From positions 4,496,397 through 4,560,396 of the forward strand of contig CAADRB010000001.1 in the NCBI GenBank assembly GCA_900708905.1: a stretch of 64,000 nt of DNA, given 5' to 3'. The stretch comes from Hymenolepis diminuta. Its lineage: Eukaryota; Platyhelminthes; Cestoda; Cyclophyllidea; Hymenolepididae. Every line of letters starts with the position of its first letter. Positions within the stretch are counted from its first letter, which is position 1. Positions 51,301 to 61,829 of the stretch are shown here, piece after piece. The position numbers and the translations under genes were made by a program. Below the pieces are notes generated by a model. That model was not told the origin of the DNA. It searched no databases and saw nothing but the letters and a program-made list of their open reading frames with translations.

Positions 51301-54300
51301 TTTAACAATTCCAAAAAATGAGTCATAAGATACCTTAAATTAACTAGAAACGAAGTAATGCTAGTCTTGATGATACGAAGCATAGGAAACGAATATTTCT
51401 GGTTTCTGGAATAGAATTCGTAAAATTTTATAAACATTATCTTTTCCACTCTTCCTCATGCTAATGTTGCTAACGTATTACTTGAAAAGGAATGCGGTCA
51501 TAAATTTGAGAAGGCAATGTTAAATTAATGAGTTCCATAAAATAATAATTGTAAGAAAAAATTAGTTCAATGAATTAAAAATTGAAAATTTTGCCAAATT
51601 TTTGTAAGATTCCTGATGTGTAAACGGATTTCAAATGTGCTCAAATGACCTGTTCCTAGAATTTTTTCTCTAACTTTTACAGAATTCGTGTCAATTTTTG
51701 CTTAGCATCAACAGATGTTAAAACCTGCAATAAATAAGTCTTATATCACTATACATGTCTAGTGGAAAGGAAAACGGTTCTCGTAGATATGGCTGTAATG
51801 TTTCAAATGACTGATTACAGTAATGGTAGGTGATCTTCTCTCTGCTATTTGCAACAAATGAGAACGCTAATAATGGGTTTTTAATTCGTTAATGTGTTCA
51901 TAGATAGGAAATATTTTTATCGTAGATATAATTTTTTAAATAACAAGAATAAATTGCTTTACAAACAAATGGGCTTTCGTTGTATGTTTTAGAAGTTGGC
52001 AAAATATATTGGAAAAATGAAACAGAAGTAGATTTGGAAATTTATGCCGAAACGTTGACAGGGTAGAAACAAATTAAAGAGCCGTATGACCAAATAAACA
52101 AGTTGAAAAGTGCTGAACATTCTGATCCCCAAGGGGTCAGATCACAAAATATGAACTTGAGTACAAGAGAACATGACGTAGTAGACTATCTGTTAGAATA
52201 ATCCAACAATTTCTAAATTCAAATGAAGTAAGACTCTCGATGTCCTGACTTCAATACCTACTTCTACTCAAACTAATTGTCTCACCCCTAACTGACTATT
52301 CTATAACTCCCCAAGTTGAAAAGCTCTTCCATGATTTGCCTTAACCAAAGACAATTTACCTTCTGCCTAATAATGTTGGCAGAAGGACTTCAAGTATATG
52401 CATCCCACTAAATTAAGTTATTACATAGATACTTGACCTTGAAATGATTAACGATATAATAGTAAATTGATTGTAGTCTTTTCCATTTTTTCATACCTAT
52501 TCGTTGGGAAAAGATAAGTTAATTTTTTTTGTTTAATTCGTAAAAAAAGGACAGGAGAGAGCCAAGGAGAGCATATTTTTAGTTACCTTTTTGGTAATCA
52601 GTCAAAAGTATTGTCACTTCTTAGTCTCACGAGATCAAGCCTACATAGTCAGTAAACTAACAAACCTGAAGACATGAGCACCCGAAAATATGCATTCTTT
52701 AACACCCTCCCTATCATCTAAATAATTTGTTTATGAATCGAGGCCAACATGTAAGAGAGTATCTCTGAAACTAACTATAGGGTGAGAATATTCTGCTAGG
52801 ACATCCCGTCGTCATTCAAGGTTAAAACTGCTTTAGGTTTAATGAGTGTTTTCAAGCTGGAAAACAAAAAGAATTCAACAAACAAGTAAATACTAACTCT
52901 ATTCTACTATTAATTTGATCCATTTTTTACTTTTAAAATTCTATAAGACTGCTTTTTAAAAGTGCTGAAGTGTATAAAAATTTATCCGCAAACTCAAAGC
53001 AACTTTTACAAGACTTTATTCAATAACATTAATCATCTCATAACTATTACTTTTGCTTAAAAATGACCATATTTTAAGTTCGTGAAAATGGAATATTGAA
53101 GACTTTCATTGCAATTTCTACATATACTTTCAAAATGTCCTCTTCATCGCTATAACTTTCAGCACATCTTCATTCCCAAGTTCTTAATAGGATAAGTAAG
53201 GGAGGGATGAGAGGCGTTTTAGAACCTCGCTATTTTTTTCAAATTCCAAAAGCCAAACATACTTCACTGATTGAAACTACTGAAATCCTTGATTAGCCTC
53301 TGCCCTATAAGCCAACTAACTATTAGCATGCACAGAAAACGAATGCGAACCAATTAAATTGAACTAAGGCACCACTCACATTGAGTACGCTTCACTTACT
53401 AAGTGCGTCAGACGCAAAGTTGCTCGTAGGCCATATATTAGTGGAATTTTCAAACAAATTATGACCTCGGTTGAGTTCACTTGACACACTTTGAGTGCGA
53501 CTGGGTCCAACAGGAGTAGCTGAAGTCGATGGACCCGGAGTTGGAGGTGGCGGAGGAGGCGGTTGGGTACAATCGGTCACCCTCGGCCCGACATCCGAAT
53601 GCTGAATGAATGAAACAGGTGAGCAGTAGGCACATTTAGGGACTATGATGACTACTAATACTAATAGTTATTATAAGCTTACATAGGTGAGATAAAGGTT
53701 GAGAAAATGAATCTGATAATATTCAAAAGAAGTAAATAAGTAATTTACATTAGATCTGTTTTCTCACTAACACAGATCACTCTTATAAGACGCATTTAAT
53801 AGTCACATTGAAATTTTGAACAAAATTTATAGTATGATGATGACTGTTTACGCTGATCCACATTTCATTACGATCAAAGTCAGAGATTTATAACAGAGAC
53901 CACAGTCAAACTTGGGACAAAAACTGGTGATTGACTATATCAACCTCATCTAATAGAAACGAAAAGGGACGGAGAGGTGATAAGCGTGATTTGTTGTAGC
54001 TATGGCAAAATCATGTGGAGGGTAGATAGTAGGGAGTGAAAGAAGAAGGGTTGCCAAATGTCATGGTTGATTAATTAAAAGTTGTCATACGATGAGCGAC
54101 AAATTTTACTACTCTATTGTAGCGTTAGATTAGGTTTATGCTTATCGATTTAATATGTTGCTTTAATGGAAATATAGGTAAAGGCTTTTATCAGTAAAAG
54201 TACACTTAATGGAGAGAAGATAGACATAAATTCTGGGCTATTCAGAGATATTTAGACTGAATGTACTACTTGCTATCGGTCAAAAAGCTAGGACATTTAG

Positions 54301-57300
54301 CAGAGCCATTCTCATTAAATTGGGTGCTACATTTTGACCTTTAACTTAAATTTAACCTGAGTATTTAGTTAAAAGTAAAACAGGATAAAAGAAATTTCGA
54401 TATTTTCTATCTATTTGGTAAACTTTTCCAGCATACTTGGTCCCTAGTTATCCAAAATGAGCAAATGAAACTCTTCTCGTTTGTGTCAGATTTATGCTGT
54501 CAACGACACTTTCGGACCACATGTTGACACATTTGTCCTGATTGTGAGTACCATCAAAATTCGGTTAGATCTGTGAAGTTGAAAATATCTTTGTTGATTT
54601 CAGCTGTTAGAAGGGACAAATGAATGGAGGTGATACAACCGGCCACCTGATTTAATAAGCTGCCCTATTAGCTGGCCGAATACGAGGTTTTATAGAGCTC
54701 CATCAAGGACGTATGCACCAAACGATATGTCCAACTATCGATAATAATTCAATGAGATTTGGATGAGAATTTGCCCCAAGGCTCAAGAGGTGAATCCTGG
54801 AGATTTAGGACATGAGGAAATACGCATCAAATTAAAAGTGCAAAACCTAGATGTAAAACTCAGAAGACTTATTACTTCCTTGAGACGCTAACTTTTATCT
54901 TGGTAAACTGAATTAAAAAAACAAAAAAATAACGCAAAGATGCACGTCAATAATCCAAAGTCACAACAAGAGTAGTGAGAGCAATTGGATACAGAACATA
55001 CCGCATGGGGGATCGCCGCAGTTTCCGTAGGAGGAGAATTAACGTCCACATTAAGCGGACCCATTTCAGAGGTGTCATGAGAAGCGATCGATCTAGCAGC
55101 CAGACTCAGCACAAACAATCCGTCATCAGAATCTATTGACATATGTGGAGGAGGAACAAAAGAAGGGAGAGAGTGCGCAGAGTGTTCATACCGGGGATAG
55201 GCCGAATTCCACGATGGATGATATGGGATGGGCGGAGCAGGTGCGAGAAGTAGGGGTGGAGGCAGACATCCAGCGTTCAACGTGAACGTAGTGGATGGTG
55301 TTGTCAACGCTGCAGGAGCACTTGACAGCAGGTGTGGAGAATTGGCTCCAGGGGTGAGGTATGAGATCCTTTGAAAAGCTTCAATCAACGCTTGATACTG
55401 TAAAAGGAGGCGAGAAGGTCAAAACAAAGAAGAGACGAGCCCAATTAACCATTTGATTAGGTAAACACGAATTTTGAGTCACGTGATTCAATGTGCGCAC
55501 GTCTTGAAAGTGGGTTGTCTGCATGCCAGTGCGAGCCGAAATTAGTCAAAAATAACAATGCGCAGCTGCAACCAATGCTCTCTATCAAAAGTTCCAAGGT
55601 AAAGATTCCCGTTTCTCATCGAGGAGGGGGGCTCCATTATATTATCTCTCTACCCAAGATGAGTGCTGGCAAAAACTTTTGTAAATAGACTTAGAAGTTA
55701 TTATGGTTGACAATGATGTAAGGTTACAATGGCATTCATATTGCTAATCAAAATCTAGGTAGTTTATCACCCCCTCAAATCTAAATAAGTGTGAATCATA
55801 GCAACCTTCCTTAAATAGTAGTGGATGATCACTTGGCCGATAATAATTTAGAGTGATGAATCATTGCAATTTTCGTACACAGAAAGATCACAAAATGCTG
55901 TTACCGTTGCATTGCATTGCACACGAACGTGTGTGTGATTCAAATCTGGCTGAGAGTGAGTTTCACGTGTGTGATTCTCTCCCATTAAGTGTTCATTCTC
56001 AATCTGAGCAATTTCTCACAGATCAAGATGTTTAAATTCTTCGGGATTTAAAGCAACGTTCAAATTCATTTAAGTATTAGAATCAGAATCTCCTTAACTC
56101 GCCTTAACAGCAAACTCCCTCCAGTTTCGCAGAAGCAGATCAATTTTCTCGTTGATTGTCGACGGTAGATAGGTTGAAGAGTAGGAAGAGGTGGAAGCGG
56201 CACTGGAGAGAGTTTCTGCAGCGTTAGACATTGGAGCGTCGACGCCGTTTTCATCGCTGGAATTAATTATTAAACACACTGTATCCAGAAATTTGGTGGC
56301 CAGTCTTGATTCACGGAGAGCTGCTTCTGTTCCATGGTCAAAAAGTTCGTTGCACGCTTGACGCATAGTTTCGTGGAGTTCAGGTCTAATTGCGTGTCGC
56401 TGGTATGAAAGGTCAAGGGGCCTTTCGGTAACATTACTGTCTACAAAACGGAGAGGTGGCTAAAATATACTTTAGTGTAGTCTTTGCTATATATATAATT
56501 TTAATAAAGGGGTTCAATACGGGTCTGACGTCAAAGTAGACTGTTGGTGTACTTATAGTAACGTGGATGACCAACAGCACTAGTTAATTTGGAACGCGAG
56601 TTCCTCATAAGGGCGGCTCCAGAACACCTACTATCTACCCCAGTTAAGCTTCCATAACTTTAGAGCCAATTAACCGCTCAATCAAATTTTATTGCTCGTC
56701 CTGCGACATCATCAATCCTATATGCATCTACCCATTCTTGCGTTTGTATAGCTACTTCTTACACGATATGAATTAGTTGACCTCTCATAAGTGCCAATAC
56801 CCCTCCTTCCTTGTTCTCAAATGAAAAAATCAGATTATTCTTATAATACTTGGTTTATTAGTTCTTTTAAAACACTCTGGCTACATATTGTTCTGCCGCG
56901 TTGTAAGGCACCATATACAATGCTACTGAGGGAGCGGAAGTAGGCTGAGCTTGCAACCATGCCCACCAGCACACAGAGCGTGGACCAATGGAGAAGCCAG
57001 CGAAGCGAGACAGATTCATCTTCATGTCCCTTGATGAGTCAGAGGGTAGTGGTCATTGTAGCAGTATGGTTACTTCCCTATTACGTTTATACATTTCTTT
57101 GCTTTTCCATCTTGTATACACCTTAAAGACTTTATATTCTTTCATATTAACTTGACTTATCTATAAGATTTCGCTTGATAAAGACCTATTAAAGCCACGC
57201 TTCAAAGAGTATACGTCCTGTGTCCCTCTGTTATCTACTATATAACAGGGAAAAAATTTTTGGGAATGTCTTTCTAATAATCAAAATTGTTAATTACTAC

Positions 57301-57801
57301 GCCATAATTCCAGCAGAGTTAAAGTGGAGAATGCCTAGGCGGGCAGCAAAAGAGATGACAGAGCAGGTGAAAAAAGGAAGACTTACGCATAAAGGAAATA
57401 TTACATCGCCCCTACTGTTCCACCCTTTAGTAAAAAGTTATAAATAAGTGTGCTGACAATAATGTTGGTAAATACTAAAACTTACTTAGATTCATAAAGG
57501 TCCGGTAAAAATGGCTGACGGATTCAATAAACGCAAATATAAGCTGAGCATGTTGTGATATTCCTGGGACACTTTCACAAATTTGCTTCAACACGACTTC
57601 CATTTCGGAGTGTGCTTGAGGATTGAAAGAAATGTATGTCTTCATTGCATCAACGTTATCGGCACTCACCCTTGTTGGGAGAAAAAAGTATAACCTTGGG
57701 TAAAAATAGACGTGTTGGGAGATAATCACTTCAAATTTCAAGAACTCACTGAATCTCGTCAGGTGATGATGTTGATGATTGTTGATGTTGTTGTTGGTTA
57801 C
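33338..57801 (-). CDS. BAHCC1 / TNRC18 / winged-eye-like protein with Tudor and C-terminal BAH domains (5' end incomplete)
   Basis: Thirteen exons join in frame to about 1,005 residues: 57801-57750, 57670-57486, 56440-56109, 55397-55002, 53601-53400, 51267-51074, 44116-43973, 40847-40589, 37836-37555, 35849-35553, 35484-35423, 35350-35166 and 33767-33338. Counted from the first visible residue: 86-90 PLDLS (CtBP-binding motif); 190-400 Pro/Ser/Thr-rich with a poly-Pro run; 470-501 basic with a Gln run; about 640-720 a Tudor-like domain (GTRVCAIWSATLGNVYFPGR, then FSIQFDDGDSTLVPFKSILL); and about 790-1000 a BAH domain (VCYEAFQRNVDNLVVRLNDT, VTAHWLYTPSEMGQAGK) ending in the family-type IPRYFIAGEYDF block. 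Tudor followed by a terminal BAH is the arrangement of BAHCC1, TNRC18 and fly winged eye, which act as H3K27me-linked repressors; function here is inferred. One exon repeats a Lys/Arg basic block inside the acidic BAH insert. The first visible exon starts mid-codon, so an upstream exon exists. Confidence 0.85.
34800..35130 (+). repeat. Dispersed repeat family B copy
   Basis: It starts near GTGGCATGGCCAACCATGG and AAATCAACTGATCAACAATC and ends with CGCATGATTAACACTTGC and a T-run, matching other family-B ends. It lies in an intron of the BAH gene, antisense to it. Confidence 0.5.
36440..36612 (+). repeat. SINE-like copy
   Basis: It carries AATGGCTGAATCTAAC, GAAATCGAGTCCCTCCC and ACCTAAGATGAGCATTG, the same block order as the copy at 13400-13610. 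It directly abuts the Tc1/mariner relic at 36631. Confidence 0.55.
36631..37493 (-). mobile_element. Tc1/mariner-type transposon, shortened and degenerate
   Basis: The inverted termini are CAGGATGTGCAAGACATCTG at 36631 and the complement of CAGGGTGCGTAAGGTATCTG ending at 37493, with 18 of the first 23 positions alike. TA duplications flank it at 36629-36630 and 37494-37495. At 863 bp it is shorter than an intact Tc1/mariner. The transposase remnant is on the minus strand. It is unrelated in termini to the mariner at 1570. Confidence 0.85.
36930..37422 (-). pseudogene. Tc1/mariner transposase remnant
   Basis: An N-terminal frame starts at 37422 (MDTTITNEMRIHTVTVSIKS, then a helix-turn-helix-like ARFLQVTRSFVCKVRKE). 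A second frame carries the catalytic-core block VLEQDSAPPHKALKIEDWM and ENFHHHITP. A third continues with NLWLPPNSPGPKILNYDVWG, where the family expects SPDLNPLDYYVWG. The expected Asp is replaced by Gly, and the frames change at least twice. The middle of the protein between the helix-turn-helix and the catalytic core is missing. Confidence 0.82.
37837..40588. other. Intron of the BAH gene with a possible LTR
   Basis: This 2.75 kb intron precedes the Tudor exon. Apart from the possible LTR at 39615-39835 and its downstream similarity block, I see AT-rich sequence without coding features. Confidence 0.6.
39615..39835 (+). mobile_element. Candidate solo LTR or TRIM element
   Basis: The GC-richer block begins TGTTATGACCACC and ends near TAATATTTCA, so it has TG...CA ends. 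It contains a TATAAAT (about 39680) and, about 85 bases on, an AATAAA in TTCAATAAAGCTTTGAC, the order expected for U3-R-U5. Taeniid and hymenolepid tapeworms are known to carry short TRIM elements. I could not find a matching second LTR, primer-binding site or target duplication, so this remains tentative. Confidence 0.35.
41750..41915 (+). repeat. Dispersed repeat family B, partial copy
   Basis: It shares AATAGAGTAAGGCTCTTT and a CT-rich body with other copies and ends near ATCTTCATCATTTTGG. Intronic. Confidence 0.4.
43022..43050. other. Perfect 10-bp inverted repeat
   Basis: ATCTGGACTA and TAGTCCAGAT are separated by 9 bases. It is intronic and no associated gene or terminator was seen. 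Confidence 0.6.
48006..48026. other. 8-bp hairpin with a C5 loop
   Basis: GGTTCCGT and ACGGAACC flank CCCCC. It is intronic, in a locally GC-rich stretch. Its role is unknown. Confidence 0.6.
49720..49870 (-). repeat. SINE-like copy, reverse orientation
   Basis: The block CTAATGAGAAGCTTACATCA followed by CTTTCTTGATCAGTTTCA is the complement of the SINE segment ending with the GAATGCAAGTTTCTCATAAG-type block. A second reverse copy follows about 180 bp later. Confidence 0.5.
49890..50050 (-). repeat. SINE-like copy, reverse orientation
   Basis: TGTATGAGAAACTCGCGTTC and ACCAGATTTATTCATATCG match the complement of the SINE body (GAACGCGAGTTCCTCATAAG at about 56.6 kb). Confidence 0.55.
50620..50930 (+). 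repeat. Dispersed repeat family B, long copy
   Basis: It starts at CTATCTATCTGCTCATGGTC, then AAAAAGATAAA, and ends CCTATGATTAAAACTTG plus a T-run. The same start and end are seen at 61830-62165, defining a unit of about 310-330 bp. Confidence 0.6.
52190..52350 (+). repeat. Dispersed repeat family B, partial copy
   Basis: It carries AAATGAAGTAAGACTCTCG, a CT-rich body and TCTTCCATGATTTGCCTT at its end. Intronic. Confidence 0.5.
55490..55690 (+). repeat. SINE-like copy
   Basis: It includes CTGCATGCCAGTGCGAG and ends with CTCTACCCAAGATGAGTGC, the 3' body block shared with the copies at 13400 and 36440. It lies just upstream of a coding exon of the BAH gene, antisense to it. Confidence 0.45.
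56530..56660 (+). repeat. SINE-like fragment
   Basis: It carries TAACGTGGATGACCAACAGC, GAACGCGAGTTCCTCATAAG, GGCGGCTCCAGAACACC and a CTACCCCAGTTAAGC tail, as in the copies at 13612 and 61110. Confidence 0.6.
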
Positions 57802-60213
57802 CTATAAATGGTAAAAAATGGACGATTTACACTTTTATCTGGTGCTGATGAAATTACAACACATTTAAACATAGTTTTAAGTGTGGGTGCTTTATTACAC
57901 TTGTTAGTGGAAATTCATTTATTATGCTTGGTGTGATGTGTCATTCATCCACTTGAATGAATAGGAATATTTATGCTTTAATTAACGTTATTTGTAATTT
58001 CCAGCACTAACAAAATGATATAAAATTAATTGTGAAATCTAAAAGTTCCAATTATTTATTGCCTAGTCTAATCTTTCTGTTACCTCTTGGAGGCAAAAAA
58101 GTCAAGGTATTTTAATTTATTCAATTCCAACTTACTGTTTAAATAATTTCTCTACTTGTAAGATACACCATCAGCCAAACACAATGAGAATAGACTTGGA
58201 AAACGAAAAATAGAAAGCCAGATTTAGTCGCAAGACTAGGTCTCACTCACTGCTACTGCAACCAACTGTAGCAAAACATTTATGACCCATAACTAGGTAG
58301 TGACATAAAGGGATTAAGTTTAAAGAGAAATCTGATGATTTGAATGACCAATAAGACTGATTAATTGGTTATCATGCAAATGGAAAACTGAATAAGAGTT
58401 AGAGAATAGGAATAAAAAAAGAAATGAACTCAAAGAAAATAAGAGAAAGGTTAAATAGAATAGAGGAAAACTAAGGCGCAAATATTAATTTAGCGTGAAA
58501 AATATTCTAAAATTTTCATTTTATGGGTTCTAGATTAGGGGCAAAGAAAGAGAAATTTAATCTCATTGACCTGATAAGAAACGGAAAATCGGCTACAGAT
58601 AAGAATTACCAGTCACACAAATAAAATGGCACAAGGGAAAATTCTTCTCTTCGGTAGTGAAAATGGCTTAACGAACGATTTCTTGCAAAAAAAATAGAGG
58701 CCAAGTTACGGAAATTAGATTTCGGAAAAATCTTTGAGAATAATTAAAAATCGAAAATCGTAAAAAAGTGAAAGTTTAAGACGAAAAGAATTGCCTATCA
58801 CAACAGATTTTCAATCTCACATTTCGTATCTCATAGAACGGAAGAAATTTCAAACCTCGTTCCATAGGGTCGAAAGTATTCGGATATATAACCTTAACAC
58901 TACCCGTTTGTATACAATGTAAAACTATAATATTATTAAGGTCCCAGAAATTATAATTTCTCAGAAGTGATGAGAAGTTCTATTAGATTAGCACTGTAAC
59001 AGGTCAGCAAAAAAGGTCCTACATAGGGTTGCTATATTAACGGAGGACGCCATTAATACCCTGGTGAAAACTCATTATTAAGAATGGATTAGAGTTCACC
59101 GAAAGGGGTTATGCATTATTTTTTTAAGAACGGTTCAAGGATACCTCAAATCGAGTGTCTCATATATTGCAGCCGCATAAATCTAACCCCCGTTCATCAC
59201 TGAAGGTCATTTGACGTGACATAATAAAGTGCCATATGATCTCTGCTGGATTTCTCCTTAGTGCTTCTGTAAAGGAATCATCAAACCATTCAAGCAATAA
59301 TTCTGGAAAAGGAAATGAAACAATGGAGGGAATCAATTAAATAAAAAATTGAAAGGCAATTGATAATTCTCAGCCAAATGTACCCAAGAAGACCTATCCT
59401 TTAACAAACTAGAACAAGAGAATATGAAGAAGTGATAACTGGTTAAGAAAACCACATCTGGAGTTAAAATTAGGGTTTATCTGAAAGAGGGCGAGAAGTG
59501 TTGAGGTAGAATAAGAAACGATGCATTAGGGGCAAATGAGTAACTATCACGACAGAGGCCACTAAACTGAAGTTCATCAGTGCCCCTCCAGAGATTGGAA
59601 TGGATAGCTACACTGATTAATCATGACTAGTAAATGGGTGAACGAATGAGAACGTCTTAGCCAGTAGGTTTTTCTTCGCCTAATGATAAATGCTGACATC
59701 CAACCTTATTCAAAAGGCTTAGAAAACATAAAATATGAAGCTGGTGAGCTCTATCAAACTAATGTGACTTTTTTTGAATACCATGACCTGTAAATGAATG
59801 ATTTGTCTGAGCAAAAGCTCTCCTAAATGATTTGCTATAAGAAATAAGCTTTCTCTGTGAATTCAAGACTCCTTGGCGAAGTACCTGAACACAAATTCTG
59901 GAAGTGATCATTACCAATATTATATGAAGAAATCAAACTAAAATCGAGAAGAGCAAAGTGTTCTAAAGGTAGCTGTAGAGAAATTTGAAAGCAATGCATA
60001 AAGAGAGCAATAAAATACAATACGAATACGTAAACCAGTAAATGAGAAAACTAATAATAATAGAAATATTAGAACTTATCATTGCCTAAATTCAATCCAT
60101 GCATCTGAAGAATATACGAGATTAACTTTCTCAGTGATTCACGAATTGCATTAAAAACACGATTAAAAATCTAAGAAAACTCACAGCAACTTGTTCGCGG
60201 AGGAAGAACTCAC
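57802..60213. other. Upstream intron of the BAH gene (probable)
   Basis: The first visible coding exon of the BAH gene has an acceptor (TTTATAG) at 57802, so intron continues upward. No coding exon with the needed phase was confidently found here. The sequence is AT-rich with no recognised repeats. Confidence 0.5.
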
Positions 60214-60560
60214 CGTTGACAACAACCTATTGAATTAGATCAGATTGCCAGTTGATTTATATGATGGTACACACGCACTACCAGTTAGCCAATTAGAAGC
60301 GTATATAATAAATAATCCGATAATTATGAGCAAAAATATTTGAATAAAAGGCTCCACACTTTCAGGAATTGTCTGGGTAGGGAGAACCATATTGTAATTC
60401 AACGCCCCATTTGCACGTGCTTGTGCAATGACAGCGCGTTTGTCTCTCCTATAGGATAGAGCACGACGAATGCATGATGTTGATTGGTTCGTCAGAGGTG
60501 TGTTGATACGTGCATGCGTAAAAGACTATGCGCGTGCACTGCGCGAACTATGCGACTAAT
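60214..60560 (-). promoter_or_regulatory. CpG-rich candidate promoter / first exon of the BAH gene
   Basis: 60400-60560 carries about a dozen CpGs (GCGCG, CACGTG, CACGACG), unlike the flanks. On the minus strand it contains a CCAAT box (AACCAATCAAC), and downstream a good splice donor (CAACG then GTGAGTT) marks a possible exon end at 60214. A minus-strand frame is open from about 60525 to 60235, with a Met giving MVLPTQTIPE just before a weaker GTGTGG donor of the right phase. This would be the first exon by position; the precise start codon is undecided. Confidence 0.4.
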
Positions 60561-60829
60561 GTCTATCTTAGTGAGATTTTAGGCACTTGATGCGAGAGAT
60601 TTGAGCTTCTTTAAGGTGTTTCTGCCCTCCCAAATATGAGGAGTTACTGATTTCGTCCAAAAAGCCATTCTGCTTGACGAAGAAGTCAAGATATTTCTGT
60701 TTCATCATAAAACGCTTAATTTTACCTGCAAGTATTCATTTCAGATTTCCCCATTTAAGAAAATTATTTCGTTCATTTAAGATGAGAGCTTACTAGGGCT
60801 TCTTATGGAAAAGGTTAGGAAATATCGTG

Positions 60830-60975
60830 TGGAAGTAGTAAGAAACGTATTATATGTCACGTGTTCGACGCCTATTGGTGCTGCAGAATGACCAACTGCA
60901 GTGGCTGTCTGACTAATAAAACTTTGCAGGTTCCAGATTTCTCACCAAAAAGGCTTAATGATGCTATTTATCCAA
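60830..60975 (+). repeat. SINE-like copy
   Basis: It has a B-box-like GTGTTCGACGCC, then ATTGGTGCTGCAGAATGACC and the ATTTCTCACC body. The block order matches the copy at 13400-13610. Confidence 0.45.
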
Positions 60976-61109
60976 GGTTTTCTAGATGAGTTGGAGTTAT
61001 GTTATAAGGTCATAATATAATAATTTACATCGAAACGTAAATAAACAGGATAAATAACAACTAATTTAATAAGACCTCAGTCTTTAGAAGAAAATGAAGT
61101 TCTTGGATT

Positions 61110-61430
61110 TCGCGTACCGATAGCGTAGTGGTAAACATGCATATCTGCAAAGTCATATACGATTTATTGACGCATTTCTTTTAATGTATTTGGAAAAACT
61201 GTTAGTTAGGTCAAAAGAGAGATTCCAGAGTATTATTCATCTTGCCTAGAAAAAAACGGAGAAATCAGAAACCACGAGAAAAAGGATCATTGACACAGAG
61301 TAATATGAGTGGCCAACCACACCGATTAATTCTGGCCAAACAAGAGAGGTGATGGAATGCAAGTTTCTCATAAGAGCGGCTCTAGATTGCCTTCCCTCTA
61401 CTCAAGTTAATTATTGTCCCCTAAATGATT
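61110..61430 (+). repeat. tRNA-derived SINE-like copy with an internal insertion
   Basis: The head TAGCGTAGTGGTAAACATGC (A-box-like) is followed, after about 100 bases of unrelated sequence, by GTGGCCAACCACACCGATTA, GGAATGCAAGTTTCTCATAA and CCTCTACTCAAGTTAATT. It is the clearest copy of the body and tail. Confidence 0.65.
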
Positions 61431-61642
61431 TTTGGAATCTCTACCTCCTATGGTCTGCGTCCAGATAACCGATGTATGTTTGAGATTGGGAGCAAATCCA
61501 CTGGAGGTTCGCTAATCTGTGTATATTTCAATATATCACCAACTCACTCTGCAATCGACCATTTAAAAACCAGTACTACAGAAGAGAAATTCAATGAAAT
61601 CAAATAAAAATTGGTGAAATACAGAAATCCTATCCTTAATGA

Positions 61643-61677
61643 ATGATAATGATCCTTGATTAAGGAATCATTATCAT
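61643..61677. other. 15-bp hairpin with one bulge
   Basis: ATGATAATGATCCTT pairs with AAGGAATCATTATCAT across a 4-base loop, with one bulged base. It is intergenic. Confidence 0.6.
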
Positions 61678-61829
61678 CTTGATCGAAGGTGATTTTTAAG
61701 GCTATACACCTTCCTACCCAGCTCCTCTTTTGTTAAGAATATTAATATTTTCTTTTGATCGTACCGATTAAAAATAATGATCACGTTAGTCCAATTTTAG
61801 TGAGCTCCGTTACGCTAGAAACCGTTGCT

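Noticed and set aside
56440..56463. Earlier acceptor (TTTTAG at about 56464) for the CtBP-motif exon
   Set aside because: The upstream exon ends at phase 1, and this acceptor would then hit a stop; the acceptor at 56441 keeps the frame.
56884..57345. GC-richer stretch starting near TGTAAGGCACCATATAC, considered as an LTR
   Set aside because: No matching partner, target duplication or clear U3-R-U5 order was seen; composition alone is not enough.
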